Assembly (NCBI GenBank): GCA_001662425.1
Contig: BDDC01000222.1
Location: forward strand, 20,562-84,561
DNA from: Chlamydomonas sphaeroides
Taxonomy: Eukaryota; Chlorophyta; Chlorophyceae; Chlamydomonadales; Chlamydomonadaceae
Direction of reading: 5' to 3'
Length of the DNA: 64,000 nt
Position numbers and translations under genes: made by a program. How positions within the stretch are numbered: position 1 is the stretch's first letter; each line of letters opens with the position of its first letter. The notes beneath the pieces are model-generated. The model made no database searches, was not told where the DNA came from, and saw only the letters and a list, made by a program, of their open reading frames with translations. Of the stretch, positions 41,519 through 50,044 are shown piece after piece.

Positions 41519-42925
41519 TCAATTACTGTAGGCTAAGCCACCCATGCCGCTCATAATCCGCAGGACGTTGTAGTTGATGGCGTAGATGCGGACCTTGGCG
41601 GTGCGGGGGGTCGTCGCGCCGTTGACGGTCTTCTGGACGGTTGAGGGCGTCAGGGTCATCTGCAGGGTAGCATTGTCAATGCGCGAGAAGTTGCAGGTGC
41701 CCGACGGCTGGTGCTCCTCGGGGCGCAGGCCGAAGGAGTAAACGTTGATGCCCTTGGACGGCACGTTCTCGTGGTGCTGGTAGGGCTGCACGAGGTTGTA
41801 GTAGCGGCCGTCGCGGTCGGCGGTGCGGTCGTGGCCGTTGAGCTGGATGCGAGCGATGGAGACGGGGTTGGCGCCGCCCTCGAAGCTCGTGGGCACGTAG
41901 GCGTTGTTGGCGCCACCAGGGGCGACGCCGGGCATACCGGTCTGGGTGGGGCTGCTGACGGAGTAGTCAAAGGTTGAGTTCCAGGTGACGTCGTAGCCGT
42001 CGGTGTAGTTGAACCACTGCTTGCCGAAGGGGGCCGAGTCGGACACGTTGTCGTTGGGCTGCACGACCCAGACGAGCTCCTTGGTGGGGTGGTTGAAGTT
42101 CATCTTGATCTTGTTGTTGGTGTTGCTGGTGCTCTCATCACCGGTGAACTGCAGCTGCTCGATGAGGTACTCGTGGGAGACCTGGGCGAAGCGGCGGCGC
42201 TCGTCGGTGTCGAGGTAGATGTAGTCGACAAAGAGCGACGCGGCCACCAGGCTGCCCACGCTGACGGCGGACAGGTTGGTGGTCCAGTTGCCGCTGGCGT
42301 CGGGGCCGGTGCCGGCCCAGTACAGGCTGCGCACGTCGTTGAACTCGATGTTGATCTTCACCTCGTGGTACTGGAGGGCGATGAGGGGCAGCGCCAGGCC
42401 GGGGTTGCGGCAGAAGAAGAACTCCAGGGGGATGTACAGGACCTCGCCCTTGACGGTCATGGACGCGCCGGAGTCGTTGAGGGTGGGGACCACCAGAGAG
42501 GGGATGTGGCCACACATGTTGGCGTAGCCCAGCTGGTGGCCGGCGGTCTGGGTGAGCTCGGACCAGATGTGGATCCAGTCACCGTAGTGCTTGTCGATGC
42601 GCTGGCCACCGATCTCAAGCTCGACGGACTTGATGAGGGCGTGGCCCACCCAGTTGACCCAGCGGAAGCCGGCGCCGTCGGGCACGGTCACATCGGGCAG
42701 CTGCACGCGCAGGTAGGTGCGGTGAATGAGGTCGCCGTTGCGACTGATCGTGCAGGTCACCTTCTTGTTGAAGTCACCCGAGCCGTTGAACACCTGCTCG
42801 ATGGACTCCATGGCAAAGTTGGTGTGACGGCGATACACGACCTTGAAAAACGTGATCTGGGGGTTGCCAGTCAGGTAGATGTCCTGAGCACCGTAAGCGA
42901 CGAGTTGCATTAGACCGCCACCCAT
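41519..42925 (-). CDS. MCP: Major capsid protein (double jelly-roll)
   Basis: 468 aa. Near-canonical start MGGGLMQLVAYGAQDIYLTG, then NPQITFFKVVYRRHTNFAME, CTISRNGDLIHRTYL, GGQRIDKHYGDW, LIALQYHEVKI, YIYLDTDERRRFAQ, a surface-loop-rich Gly/Asn/Pro part (280-365), and SGTCNFSRIDNATLQ with the typical C-terminus YAINYNVLRIMSGMGGLAYSN. Forms pseudo-hexagonal trimeric capsomers. Codon use is extremely GC3-rich and uniform, as expected for a highly expressed gene. An AT-rich stretch (TATAATTTAAAA on the minus strand) precedes the start by about 50 bases. Confidence 0.98.
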   Translation of the reverse strand: MGGGLMQLVAYGAQDIYLTGNPQITFFKVVYRRHTNFAMESIEQVFNGSGDFNKKVTCTISRNGDLIHRTYLRVQLPDVTVPDGAGFRWVNWVGHALIKSVELEIGGQRIDKHYGDWIHIWSELTQTAGHQLGYANMCGHIPSLVVPTLNDSGASMTVKGEVLYIPLEFFFCRNPGLALPLIALQYHEVKINIEFNDVRSLYWAGTGPDASGNWTTNLSAVSVGSLVAASLFVDYIYLDTDERRRFAQVSHEYLIEQLQFTGDESTSNTNNKIKMNFNHPTKELVWVVQPNDNVSDSAPFGKQWFNYTDGYDVTWNSTFDYSVSSPTQTGMPGVAPGGANNAYVPTSFEGGANPVSIARIQLNGHDRTADRDGRYYNLVQPYQHHENVPSKGINVYSFGLRPEEHQPSGTCNFSRIDNATLQMTLTPSTVQKTVNGATTPRTAKVRIYAINYNVLRIMSGMGGLAYSN

Positions 42926-43007
42926 TTTTGATTGTCGAGGTTAGAATTAGATAGCTCCTTGCGCTGTTTTAAATTATACGTAACATTATTTTTCAGGACA
43001 AAACGCA

Positions 43008-43406
43008 CTATTGCGGATCTCGCAGCTCGTACTCGATGTTGGCGAGCTGCAATGGGTTGATCGAATATGGAACGCACCGCTCGGAATCCTTGGTCAGCAC
43101 CTTGTAGTTCCAGGGTGGGGATGCACCATCCTTAAAGACGTGGACCGCGGCAGCGTTGCTTGTATTGTCATAGACGACCGTGAAGAATGGAAACTCCTCA
43201 GCCGACAGGTAGTACTTTTGGGCAGTCGTATCGACCATTCCGTACACCGTTCGCCACCCGGTTGCGCGATCATGGCGAGTAATGATGTTGCCGGCGAGTG
43301 TGAACGTCGGGACATCCGGCGGGAGGTTCACGGGTGGCGGGGGATAAACTTCTTCTGCAACAAACCCTTCGGTGAGCATGCCATCTGCCTGCCACAGTAC
43401 AGTCAT
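43008..43406 (-). CDS. Hypothetical protein, 132 aa
   Basis: Soluble beta-rich protein: a Pro-rich segment (YPPPPVNLPPDVPTF) and GWRTVYGMVDTTAQKYYLS. No known family. It lies just upstream of the capsid gene on the same strand, so it may be a co-expressed virion protein (inference from position). Confidence 0.6.
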   Translation of the reverse strand: MTVLWQADGMLTEGFVAEEVYPPPPVNLPPDVPTFTLAGNIITRHDRATGWRTVYGMVDTTAQKYYLSAEEFPFFTVVYDNTSNAAAVHVFKDGASPPWNYKVLTKDSERCVPYSINPLQLANIEYELRDPQ

Positions 43407-43475
43407 CTTCGTCGTCTGAGCTCTAGCTAATACAGCTAATTTTGTAATAGTTCCTTTGCGTAGAGAAGATTGGAG

Positions 43476-44072
43476 ATGAACGAAATAATCCCGCTATCGT
43501 TGTTGCCCACCATCTCGCGATGGGAGATCTTCGCATGGGTCACGCTATTGGTGGGCCTGGCCGCGCTTACGATGGCGGTGAACGTCCAGCGCGTTGCAGA
43601 GAAGGAGACGCAAGAGGCCTTTCGTGAGGCTTTTGAAGAAGAAGTCAAAGAGAACAATGCAGGACGCATCGGCATCATCGTCAGAATGGTTACATCAGAA
43701 AATGTCGACAGGGAACGGCGGGTTGTGCAGCAGATCGCTGACCAAGCTCCCGGTCACAAGATCCGTGTGACAACGCGTCCTGACATCACAGTCCTGCGCA
43801 TGTTGCTAGCTGACGATGAGCACGATGCATATGTGGTCATCGATGAAAAATATGGTGATGTTTACAGTGGCGTCAAATTCCTGAAGAATACGAGTACTGT
43901 GGCCGACGCCATCGTACTTGGAGGAGCAGGCGGTCAGTACGCGGTCAACAAACGCAGCGCCCGGAAAATGGTGGACAGTTATGAAAAAGACTTCATGATG
44001 CATCCGTCACCCAAGGATTCCAGCACAGAACTCACAAGGCTCGCTCATACTGCTGGGGTGCGCGTGATGTAA
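43476..44072 (+). CDS. Membrane-anchored protein, 198 aa
   Basis: Start at ATG 43476 (TTG two codons earlier). One N-terminal membrane helix (IFAWVTLLVGLAALTMAV), then a basic/acidic helical stretch with charged heptads (EKETQEAFREAFEEEVKE), and an alpha/beta domain with IGIIVRMVT, DAYVVIDE and ADAIVLGGAGGQY. The Gly-rich loop looks nucleotide-binding-like, but it is too weak to name. Confidence 0.6.
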   Translation: MNEIIPLSLLPTISRWEIFAWVTLLVGLAALTMAVNVQRVAEKETQEAFREAFEEEVKENNAGRIGIIVRMVTSENVDRERRVVQQIADQAPGHKIRVTTRPDITVLRMLLADDEHDAYVVIDEKYGDVYSGVKFLKNTSTVADAIVLGGAGGQYAVNKRSARKMVDSYEKDFMMHPSPKDSSTELTRLAHTAGVRVM

Positions 44073-44107
44073 TAGTAGTAAGTAGAGTCTTTTGAGTAAG
44101 TAGAGTC

Positions 44108-45703
44108 TTAGACAATGGTGAGACCGCATGTGCCCCCGCACGACCCTCCGGATTGCTGCTGGCGTTTCACGTCGTAAAGCTGCTTGTCCAAATGCTTGGC
44201 CTCTTTCTCAGACAGAAGGACGGAGTAGTCACCATGGGGGTTACGGATGAGTGTGTACGGCTTGCCCCGGATTTGAACGGTGAGTTTCTTGACGGGCGAC
44301 TTTTTCTTGTTGACTGACGACGACTTCTTCACGGCGGACTTTTTCTTTTGGTTTGACTTGGTCTTTGGCTTGGACTTTGATTTGACGAGAGATTGCTTGC
44401 TGCTCTTGGGCTTTGACTTTGACTTGGACTTGGACTTTTTGCTGCTCTTCGACTTCGACTTGGACTTGGCGGGGGACTTGGCGGGGGACGACTTGGACTT
44501 TTTGAGGACCGACTTTGACTTTGACTTTGACTTTGACTTTGACTTTGACTTTGACTTTGACTTAGCAAGGGACGACGCAGACGCCGACTTTTTCTTGAGG
44601 GACTTCTTACGGGAGGGGCTGGTTGGCGAGAGTACGCCCCCACCGCTCTTCTTCTTCTTGTTGCCGCTCTTCTTCTTCTTGTTGCCGCTCTTCTTCTTGT
44701 TGCCGCTCTTCTTTTTCTTACCCGGGGATTTAGATGCGCCAGCCTCCTTCTGTTGCTGTGCACGCTCAGCAGCGGCGGCACGATCTAGGTGTGCCATTGT
44801 GTAATCGCGCGTGTGTAGAGTGAAGAGCCGGCGCCCAGGCGACAAAGCCGCGCGCCGGATCCCACCACCTGCAGCCTCTGGCTGTCCAGCATTGCCCTCG
44901 TGTTGTCCAGACACTGCAGCAGCAGCAGCAGCAGCAGGAGAAAGAGTTTTGGCATCGGTTGCATCTTCAGTGGGTACTACAGCAGCAGCAGGCTCATCCT
45001 TTACCGCTGCCATAGACAGCGGAGCATCAGCCGCATCCGCTGTCTCAGCGGCCCCGGCGACCTCAGCGACCCCGGCGACCTCAGCGGCCTTGGCAGCCTC
45101 AGTGGCCTTGGCAGCCTCAGCGGCCTCTGTAGCCTCTGTAGCCTCTGTAGCCTCAGTAGCCTCAGCAGCGGCCTTGGTAGCCTCAGCAGCCTCAGCGGCC
45201 TCAGCGGCCTCAGCGGCCTTGGTAGCCTCAGCAGCCTTGGTAGCCTCGGCGGCCCCAGCAGCCTCAGCGGCCTCGGCGGCCTCGGCGGCCCCAGCGGAAG
45301 GTTGCTGCTTCCCTTCAACGTTCCTGGTAACGGTGCTTAGAATCTTAGAAAATAAACCCGCTGGTTGCTCAGGCGCAGCCGCTGCAGCAGCTGCAGGAGG
45401 GTCATCTGCACCCCCAAACATTTCGTGCTGCTGCTGGTCGAGGAATGCGCCGTAAGCATCTAGCATAGCCCGGCCACCCACGAGGCGCCGGCGCTTTGGC
45501 GAGGCCTTCTTACTCGGGGACTTCTTACTCGGGGACTTCTTGCTCTTGACAGATTTCTTCTTGGGAGAATCCAACATTTGGCGGGTATTGGACTTGGCCT
45601 TGGCCTTGGACTTGGCCTTGGACTTGGCCCCTTTGCCTAGAGACTTCTGCTCAGACTTCTTGGCAGACTTTTTGACCAGCGATGACGACTTCCCGTGTGA
45701 CAT
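44108..45703 (-). CDS. Histone-H1-like Lys/Ala/Ser repeat protein
   Basis: 531 aa from the ATG at 45703. Order: a basic N-terminus with SPKKK and SPSKK motifs; a short folded segment (GGRAMLDAYGAFLDQQQHEMFGG); a long Ala/Glu/Thr repeat (AAEATKAAEA types) likely forming a helix; a Pro/Gly linker; a very long Lys/Ser tract with (KS)n hexamer repeats and GNKKKKS units; and a small C-terminal fold (VQIRGKPYTLIRNPHGDYSVLL) ending in a Cys/Gly-rich SGGSCGGTCG. SPKK-type motifs and alternating Lys/Ser suggest DNA binding and genome packaging. Confidence 0.7.
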   Translation of the reverse strand: MSHGKSSSLVKKSAKKSEQKSLGKGAKSKAKSKAKAKSNTRQMLDSPKKKSVKSKKSPSKKSPSKKASPKRRRLVGGRAMLDAYGAFLDQQQHEMFGGADDPPAAAAAAAPEQPAGLFSKILSTVTRNVEGKQQPSAGAAEAAEAAEAAGAAEATKAAEATKAAEAAEAAEAAEATKAAAEATEATEATEATEAAEAAKATEAAKAAEVAGVAEVAGAAETADAADAPLSMAAVKDEPAAAVVPTEDATDAKTLSPAAAAAAAVSGQHEGNAGQPEAAGGGIRRAALSPGRRLFTLHTRDYTMAHLDRAAAAERAQQQKEAGASKSPGKKKKSGNKKKSGNKKKKSGNKKKKSGGGVLSPTSPSRKKSLKKKSASASSLAKSKSKSKSKSKSKSKSKSVLKKSKSSPAKSPAKSKSKSKSSKKSKSKSKSKPKSSKQSLVKSKSKPKTKSNQKKKSAVKKSSSVNKKKSPVKKLTVQIRGKPYTLIRNPHGDYSVLLSEKEAKHLDKQLYDVKRQQQSGGSCGGTCGLTIV

Positions 45704-45754
45704 TTTGACATTACAGAGAAAAAAATAGATTGTCCCCGAGTCCAAAACAATGAT

Positions 45755-46360
45755 TCAAATGTTCGTCATCGACGCACGCCGAATGACAGCCGCACGCCGC
45801 ATCGCTCTCCAGTGCAACACCTCAACACAACGAATGGTACAGAACGTCACCGTCTTGCAACAAATGGGACACTCATACAGAAACGCTTCCTTAGAGTTCG
45901 AGCCATCTTTCAAAGGGACGCAACAAAGATCGCAGAGCTTGCCGTTGAAAGCATGTACATGAAAGAACTTGCAGGGCGCACGCTGCATGATGACACCACG
46001 ACCGCCGCGGTCTGTTGTGGACTGCTGCAGGGGGGACGCGCCCTTCCAGATCAAGCCAACAGACGAGACCAGCGACTCGAGGGTGTCGTTGACTTGACTT
46101 TGACTTTGTAGGGAACGACTTTGACTTTGTAGGGAACCATGGGACACCTCGTCCTCCTCATGATATATGCTGCTGTTGCTGCTGTCGCCAGTGGATAGCT
46201 GCCCGTCGTCGTCGCTCAGAGTGCTTGATTTCTTGAGTTGTTGAGATAGCGCGCCAGGAGGACTTCGGACGATCTTAGTCTTCGTCTCCTCTTTTTCATC
46301 GATTTGAGGTGGAGCGCTTACAATAAAGCCGACGTAGCACCTGTAATCAAGCGTGAACAT
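45755..46360 (-). CDS. C-terminal zinc-finger protein, 201 aa
   Basis: A Ser/Gln-rich, probably disordered N-terminal 120 residues (with SQSRSLQSQSQ), then a Cys/His-rich C-terminus: CDLCCVPL, YECPICCKTVTFCTIRCVEVLHW, forming two CxxC pairs with further Cys and His, followed by a basic tail. It resembles a treble-clef or MYND-like finger but matches no named class by eye. It could bind nucleic acid or protein. Confidence 0.65.
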   Translation of the reverse strand: MFTLDYRCYVGFIVSAPPQIDEKEETKTKIVRSPPGALSQQLKKSSTLSDDDGQLSTGDSSNSSIYHEEDEVSHGSLQSQSRSLQSQSQVNDTLESLVSSVGLIWKGASPLQQSTTDRGGRGVIMQRAPCKFFHVHAFNGKLCDLCCVPLKDGSNSKEAFLYECPICCKTVTFCTIRCVEVLHWRAMRRAAVIRRASMTNI

Positions 46361-46481
46361 GATCGTTGCGGTGACATGGTATCTACATCTGCGCGCTCTC
46401 TCTCATGGCATACGCTGCATATGCTTTTGTTTATAATTTATGGTTTGTTCTTTGTGTTGGATGTCGTACAACGATGAAATC

Positions 46482-47552
46482 TCACGATGATGACGGAGAT
46501 GTGACGCGATACTTCTTGTATACATCCGAGAATCGCCGCACACACTCGAGTGCGTGCTGGCTCTTGGTCTCGCCCCTCATCTTTTCAAGATCGCGGCATG
46601 TCTCGCTGCGCGCGACACTGATGCTGTCGTTGTAGTACGGAAACGGGAACTGGCGCGTCTCTGTGGTTGCCAATTTTAAAAACTTATCCACGTACTGACG
46701 AAAGTCGCACGACTCAAAGTGCACCAACTGCATGGACTTCATGTCGACTTCCGTCGAGTCGCCACCACCGGGCCCGGCGTATTGGAATCGATGCACGCCG
46801 CCTTCGCGCAGATGTGGCGACACCCTGCCACCGCTCTTGCCGTTGGCGTACGATGCACAGCCGCCGGTGGTGCAGTCGACGATGCGCTGGTAATCATTGA
46901 AGCACTGTCCACTGTCGTCGAGGACCTTGCTGTGCGCGTAGGTAACCTCACTGTTGGGGATGACGATCGTCTGCGTCGTGTTCTTGACGTCCGACATGAT
47001 TGCGTCAGGGATCAGCCCGCCGCAGTCAAGGATCTCATCAGAGTCGATGTGAATGATCCAGTCGATGCCATCTTCCTGCGCGAGTTTGATGGCTTGTGTG
47101 ATCCATGCACGCTGCCTCAACATCTGCAGCTGACCCGCAATGCGCATGTCATCCTGGACTGAGTCCGGGCGCTCGGTCGGGTCCCCCACGTGCAAATGGA
47201 CCTCGGGATACGAAGAGAGCCTCCCTATGAGCCCTACCGTGGCCGGCGAGTCTCTCGAGCCCTTATCAACCTCAAGACGGATGTAGAACCGCGCCACGCC
47301 CTTGTACAAGTGGTAGTTGAGCCAGTTCAGGATGTCCCTCGGATCTCTCATCATACATACGATCGCCACGGTAATCTGAGGACTGACGACGGCTCTTCTC
47401 TGATCATCAGGTGTCTCCCGAAAGTGCGAGTTGATGGTCAGCCTTTCGCGGACATCGGCGGGCTTGTTGTAGCGCAGCATTGCTGCTACAACACAGACAC
47501 CAAACAATGCAACGACAACAAGTAGGAACGTGACGATAACCTTCTGCGACAT
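46482..47552 (-). CDS. Type II membrane glycosyltransferase (GT2/GT92-like)
   Basis: 356 aa from the ATG at 47552, which places a signal-anchor helix (VIVTFLLVVVALFGVCVVAAML) at the N-terminus; the upstream ATG at 47594 is also in frame. Catalytic features: VAIVCMMRDPRDILNWLNYH, the acidic IIHIDSDEIL metal motif, and an HRFQYAG/VHFESC acceptor region. This matches galactosyltransferase-like GT92/Glyco_tranf_2 proteins, which use the ILNWLxYHxxxG signature. Probably lumenal. Confidence 0.82.
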   Translation of the reverse strand: MSQKVIVTFLLVVVALFGVCVVAAMLRYNKPADVRERLTINSHFRETPDDQRRAVVSPQITVAIVCMMRDPRDILNWLNYHLYKGVARFYIRLEVDKGSRDSPATVGLIGRLSSYPEVHLHVGDPTERPDSVQDDMRIAGQLQMLRQRAWITQAIKLAQEDGIDWIIHIDSDEILDCGGLIPDAIMSDVKNTTQTIVIPNSEVTYAHSKVLDDSGQCFNDYQRIVDCTTGGCASYANGKSGGRVSPHLREGGVHRFQYAGPGGGDSTEVDMKSMQLVHFESCDFRQYVDKFLKLATTETRQFPFPYYNDSISVARSETCRDLEKMRGETKSQHALECVRRFSDVYKKYRVTSPSSS

Positions 47553-47726
47553 CTTCTCCTGATATTGTAAGTGAAAACAGTGTGCAAGACGCATGTATCG
47601 AGTCCCCTTTCGCCAAGCAGTCCTCCGGGTGTATGCTTACACCGGCTGCGCAGGACTGCTCGTATGTGTGGAGTGAGCGCAGCTTCCGTGTGTTTCAAAT
47701 CGAGCTAGACCGGGTGTATATCTCAT

Positions 47727-48668
47727 TCAGTCCCCGCGAACAGTCCAGTTGGGACGTGCCTGGTACTTTGGTGCGCACGTGAAGAGGAACTCCAGGCGGT
47801 GGTCATGGTTGTTAAAGTCGTAAGGGGTGCCTTGCGTGTCATACATGCGGATGCGCAGTCGTGCAAGTTTGCCCATGGGCGGGTTGAACGACTTTTGGAT
47901 GCCACGGTCCGGCAGCGTCATCTCCAAGTCGGTCTGTTTGGGGCCGATGATCGCAAAGGCTTTGTTGATGACGTTGTTGGTGGACATGTTGATATCTGCG
48001 CCATCGATGCACATGACAATGGTACTCGTGTGCGACGACAGGTCTTTTCTGAACGGAGCCTGGACCACGCCATCGACGGCCGCGTAATTGTATGGCCCGA
48101 ACCCCAGGAGACGTGCCGCACATTGTGGCGCATATGTGATTGTGCGATCGCCAGCCACCGCAAGCGTCTCCACGATCCCTTGTGACGTCATATTCCCAAA
48201 CTCATCTAGGATCTGTGGGCCGTACGCGGCGTCGCCTCCTGCGAACTGGAGCTCGAACGGCACCGTCGATGTGAACTTGTAGGTGTCGAGTCGGCTCAGG
48301 TACTCGACCTCGAACGGGTCCACCACGCCCACCGGCGTCACGGCAGCGTTCATGGCCGCCTGCACTGCTGTCGCGAGCCCCGTGGGGTCGTAGTCGCCTA
48401 TCGGAAGGGACGCCGTGAGCACGGGCGAGGGACCCCCCGCCGCGGTGACCGTGAACTTGATCTTGTTGTTGCCGATGGATACCATGTACGCCACCGTGGG
48501 GATGCTCGCGCTCAGCAGTGCCACCGACACCACGTCTACCAAGGGTTCGTTGAATGTGATGACGTACTCAGAGGGAGAGGGGTGCGTACGAAGGTTGCGC
48601 TCGGTAGAGCTGACGACGATCCGGACCTTTTTGCTCGGCGGCGTGGAAAGGTCGGATGAGGGTGGCAT
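47727..48668 (-). CDS. Probable virion protein (large-virus STERN..PSxY family)
   Basis: 313 aa from the ATG at 48668. The pattern SSTERNLRTHPSPSEYVITFNEPLVDVVSVALLSASIPTVAYMV (split here across residues about 20-60), then NNKIKF and IPIGDY-like segments, recurs in virion proteins of mimivirus-like and algal viruses, where SxxRD...YP.Ps.F is followed by beta-rich capsid-like folds. The C-terminus ends in RGD, which may be coincidence. Probably a structural protein; no enzyme motif. Confidence 0.65.
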   Translation of the reverse strand: MPPSSDLSTPPSKKVRIVVSSTERNLRTHPSPSEYVITFNEPLVDVVSVALLSASIPTVAYMVSIGNNKIKFTVTAAGGPSPVLTASLPIGDYDPTGLATAVQAAMNAAVTPVGVVDPFEVEYLSRLDTYKFTSTVPFELQFAGGDAAYGPQILDEFGNMTSQGIVETLAVAGDRTITYAPQCAARLLGFGPYNYAAVDGVVQAPFRKDLSSHTSTIVMCIDGADINMSTNNVINKAFAIIGPKQTDLEMTLPDRGIQKSFNPPMGKLARLRIRMYDTQGTPYDFNNHDHRLEFLFTCAPKYQARPNWTVRGD

Positions 48669-48785
48669 TTTGTGTTCTGGCAAGAAGATTGTACATTGCC
48701 ATCAGACGACACAGATGCGACAAAAAAATCTCACCACACACCAAACTGTAAGAGACCTACACGAGTCGGGGCTAAAAAACATATC

Positions 48786-49265
48786 ATGTCAGGCAACCCG
48801 AGCTACAACCCTAGCTACAACCCCAGCTACAACCCGAGCTACAACCCAGCAGCGCCTCCCGCAACACTGGGAGACAGGATCGCTAAGTTCATTACTGATC
48901 AGATCAAGCTATGTAACTCTGATAAGGTTGCATGCCTCTTGGACAAGTGCAGGCACGACCCAATGTCCGATGTGAGCTGTCTGCCGGATGACCTAAAGCC
49001 ATACTACCCGGCTGCCAAGGAACTTCTTGACCCGAACAAGCTGAAAAAGCAGCCTCCTTCGCAGTTGACCGACACCGTCGCAGCACCGCCAACGTACGCA
49101 CCGCCAACGTACGCACCGGCTGCACTCGCTGCGGCGGTTGCTGCTGCCGCGGGTCCCCAGGAGAAGATCAGGTGGTACACGTGGCTCGTGGCGTCGGTTG
49201 TGCTCGTCATGCTCCTCGCCATCGTCGGCATCACCACGACCCGTCTGCTCAGGCGCAACATGTAG
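48786..49265 (+). CDS. PSYN-repeat tail-anchored protein, 159 aa
   Basis: Start ATG 48786; the frame is open farther upstream, but that part overlaps the promoter of the divergent gene. Four tandem PSYN tetrapeptides open the protein, then a four-cysteine domain (CNSDKVACLLDKCRHD...SCLPDD), Pro/Tyr/Ala repeats with PPTYA doublets, and one C-terminal membrane helix (LVASVVLVMLLAIVGI) with a basic end. The layout suggests a virion-membrane protein. Confidence 0.65.
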   Translation: MSGNPSYNPSYNPSYNPSYNPAAPPATLGDRIAKFITDQIKLCNSDKVACLLDKCRHDPMSDVSCLPDDLKPYYPAAKELLDPNKLKKQPPSQLTDTVAAPPTYAPPTYAPAALAAAVAAAAGPQEKIRWYTWLVASVVLVMLLAIVGITTTRLLRRNM

Positions 49266-49272
49266 TTCGTCA

Positions 49273-49398
49273 TCATAGAGGTTTGAGCATGAAATGGCGG
49301 CTGACGCGAAACACCATATCCCGCAGCAGCAGTGCATGCACCGCCACGCCCACGCCAATAGCGACCCCCGCAGCCACGTAGGCCCACTCGGGCGTCAT
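49273..49398 (-). CDS. Small membrane protein, 41 aa
   Basis: Short frame starting MTPEWAYVAAGVAIGVG, followed by a VAVHALLL continuation of the same hydrophobic helix and a basic end (RVSRHFMLKPL). It fills the space between the PSYN gene (7-base gap) and the next divergent promoter. Small single-helix proteins are common in virion membranes. Below usual length cut-offs, so moderate confidence. Confidence 0.45.
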   Translation of the reverse strand: MTPEWAYVAAGVAIGVGVAVHALLLRDMVFRVSRHFMLKPL

Positions 49399-49486
49399 AG
49401 TTGATAGTAGTGGAGAATACGTAAACGTACGTATGTAGAGCCTTGTATCCTTTTATACCTCTTGGTTCTGTTCTGTTTTCTTTTCT

Positions 49487-49987
49487 ATGACAGACACAAC
49501 AAGAAGAAAAGAAGAACAAGAGGTTATGCTAGGGTACATGGTTCTGCCGCCGACGGCAGTGAGACTCTCGGCCCCCTTGGGTCTGCACGACATTATGGAA
49601 CGCTTTGAAGGTTTGGAAGATTTGGAAGGCTTTGCAGAAAGTGACGTTTTAATGAATTACACTTCTACTTCGAATAGGGGCTTCACAGGGTCGACGACTG
49701 CTGTCAAACCCACGACCTACGAACGACACAGTGGGCCGTACCCGGTGCCATCATCCGCATCCACCTTTGCGTCTCGCGCCACACCTCCTTCTCATCTCTC
49801 GTCTTCTCGCTATGACTCACAACTCTCAACTAACAATTTGTATACAACGTTACATGCGGACCCAAAAACCGTAGCACCCAGCCGGGGAACACCGTCTACA
49901 GTGACCATGACGGCGAACATGATTGTCGCGAACCTTAAAAGAGCGTTCACCCTTCCCCCTGCCTCTGCTGCTGCTACTGAGTCATAG
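49487..49987 (+). CDS. Hypothetical Ser/Thr-rich protein, 166 aa
   Basis: Mostly disordered Ser/Thr/Pro composition with a charged MERFEGLEDLEGF segment near residue 37 and a hydrophobic helix near the C-terminus (TMTANMIVANLKRAFTL). No known family. A CTTTTATACCTC stretch lies about 35 bases before the ATG. Confidence 0.55.
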   Translation: MTDTTRRKEEQEVMLGYMVLPPTAVRLSAPLGLHDIMERFEGLEDLEGFAESDVLMNYTSTSNRGFTGSTTAVKPTTYERHSGPYPVPSSASTFASRATPPSHLSSSRYDSQLSTNNLYTTLHADPKTVAPSRGTPSTVTMTANMIVANLKRAFTLPPASAAATES

Positions 49988-50044
49988 ACGACGACAAATT
50001 CATAAGAAAAACTACTAGAGACAACTAAACTACAAAAGGGAGAC

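Noticed and set aside
42089..42913. 274-codon plus-strand frame
   Set aside because: Antisense to the capsid gene; caused by its uniform GC3 codon use.
44300..44730. Phe/Asp-rich plus-strand frame (44280-44804)
   Set aside because: Complement of the Lys/Ser hexamer repeats in the basic protein gene.
47727..47738. C-terminal RGD as an integrin-binding motif in the probable virion protein
   Set aside because: Three residues at a C-terminus are easily met by chance, and protist hosts generally lack the relevant receptors.
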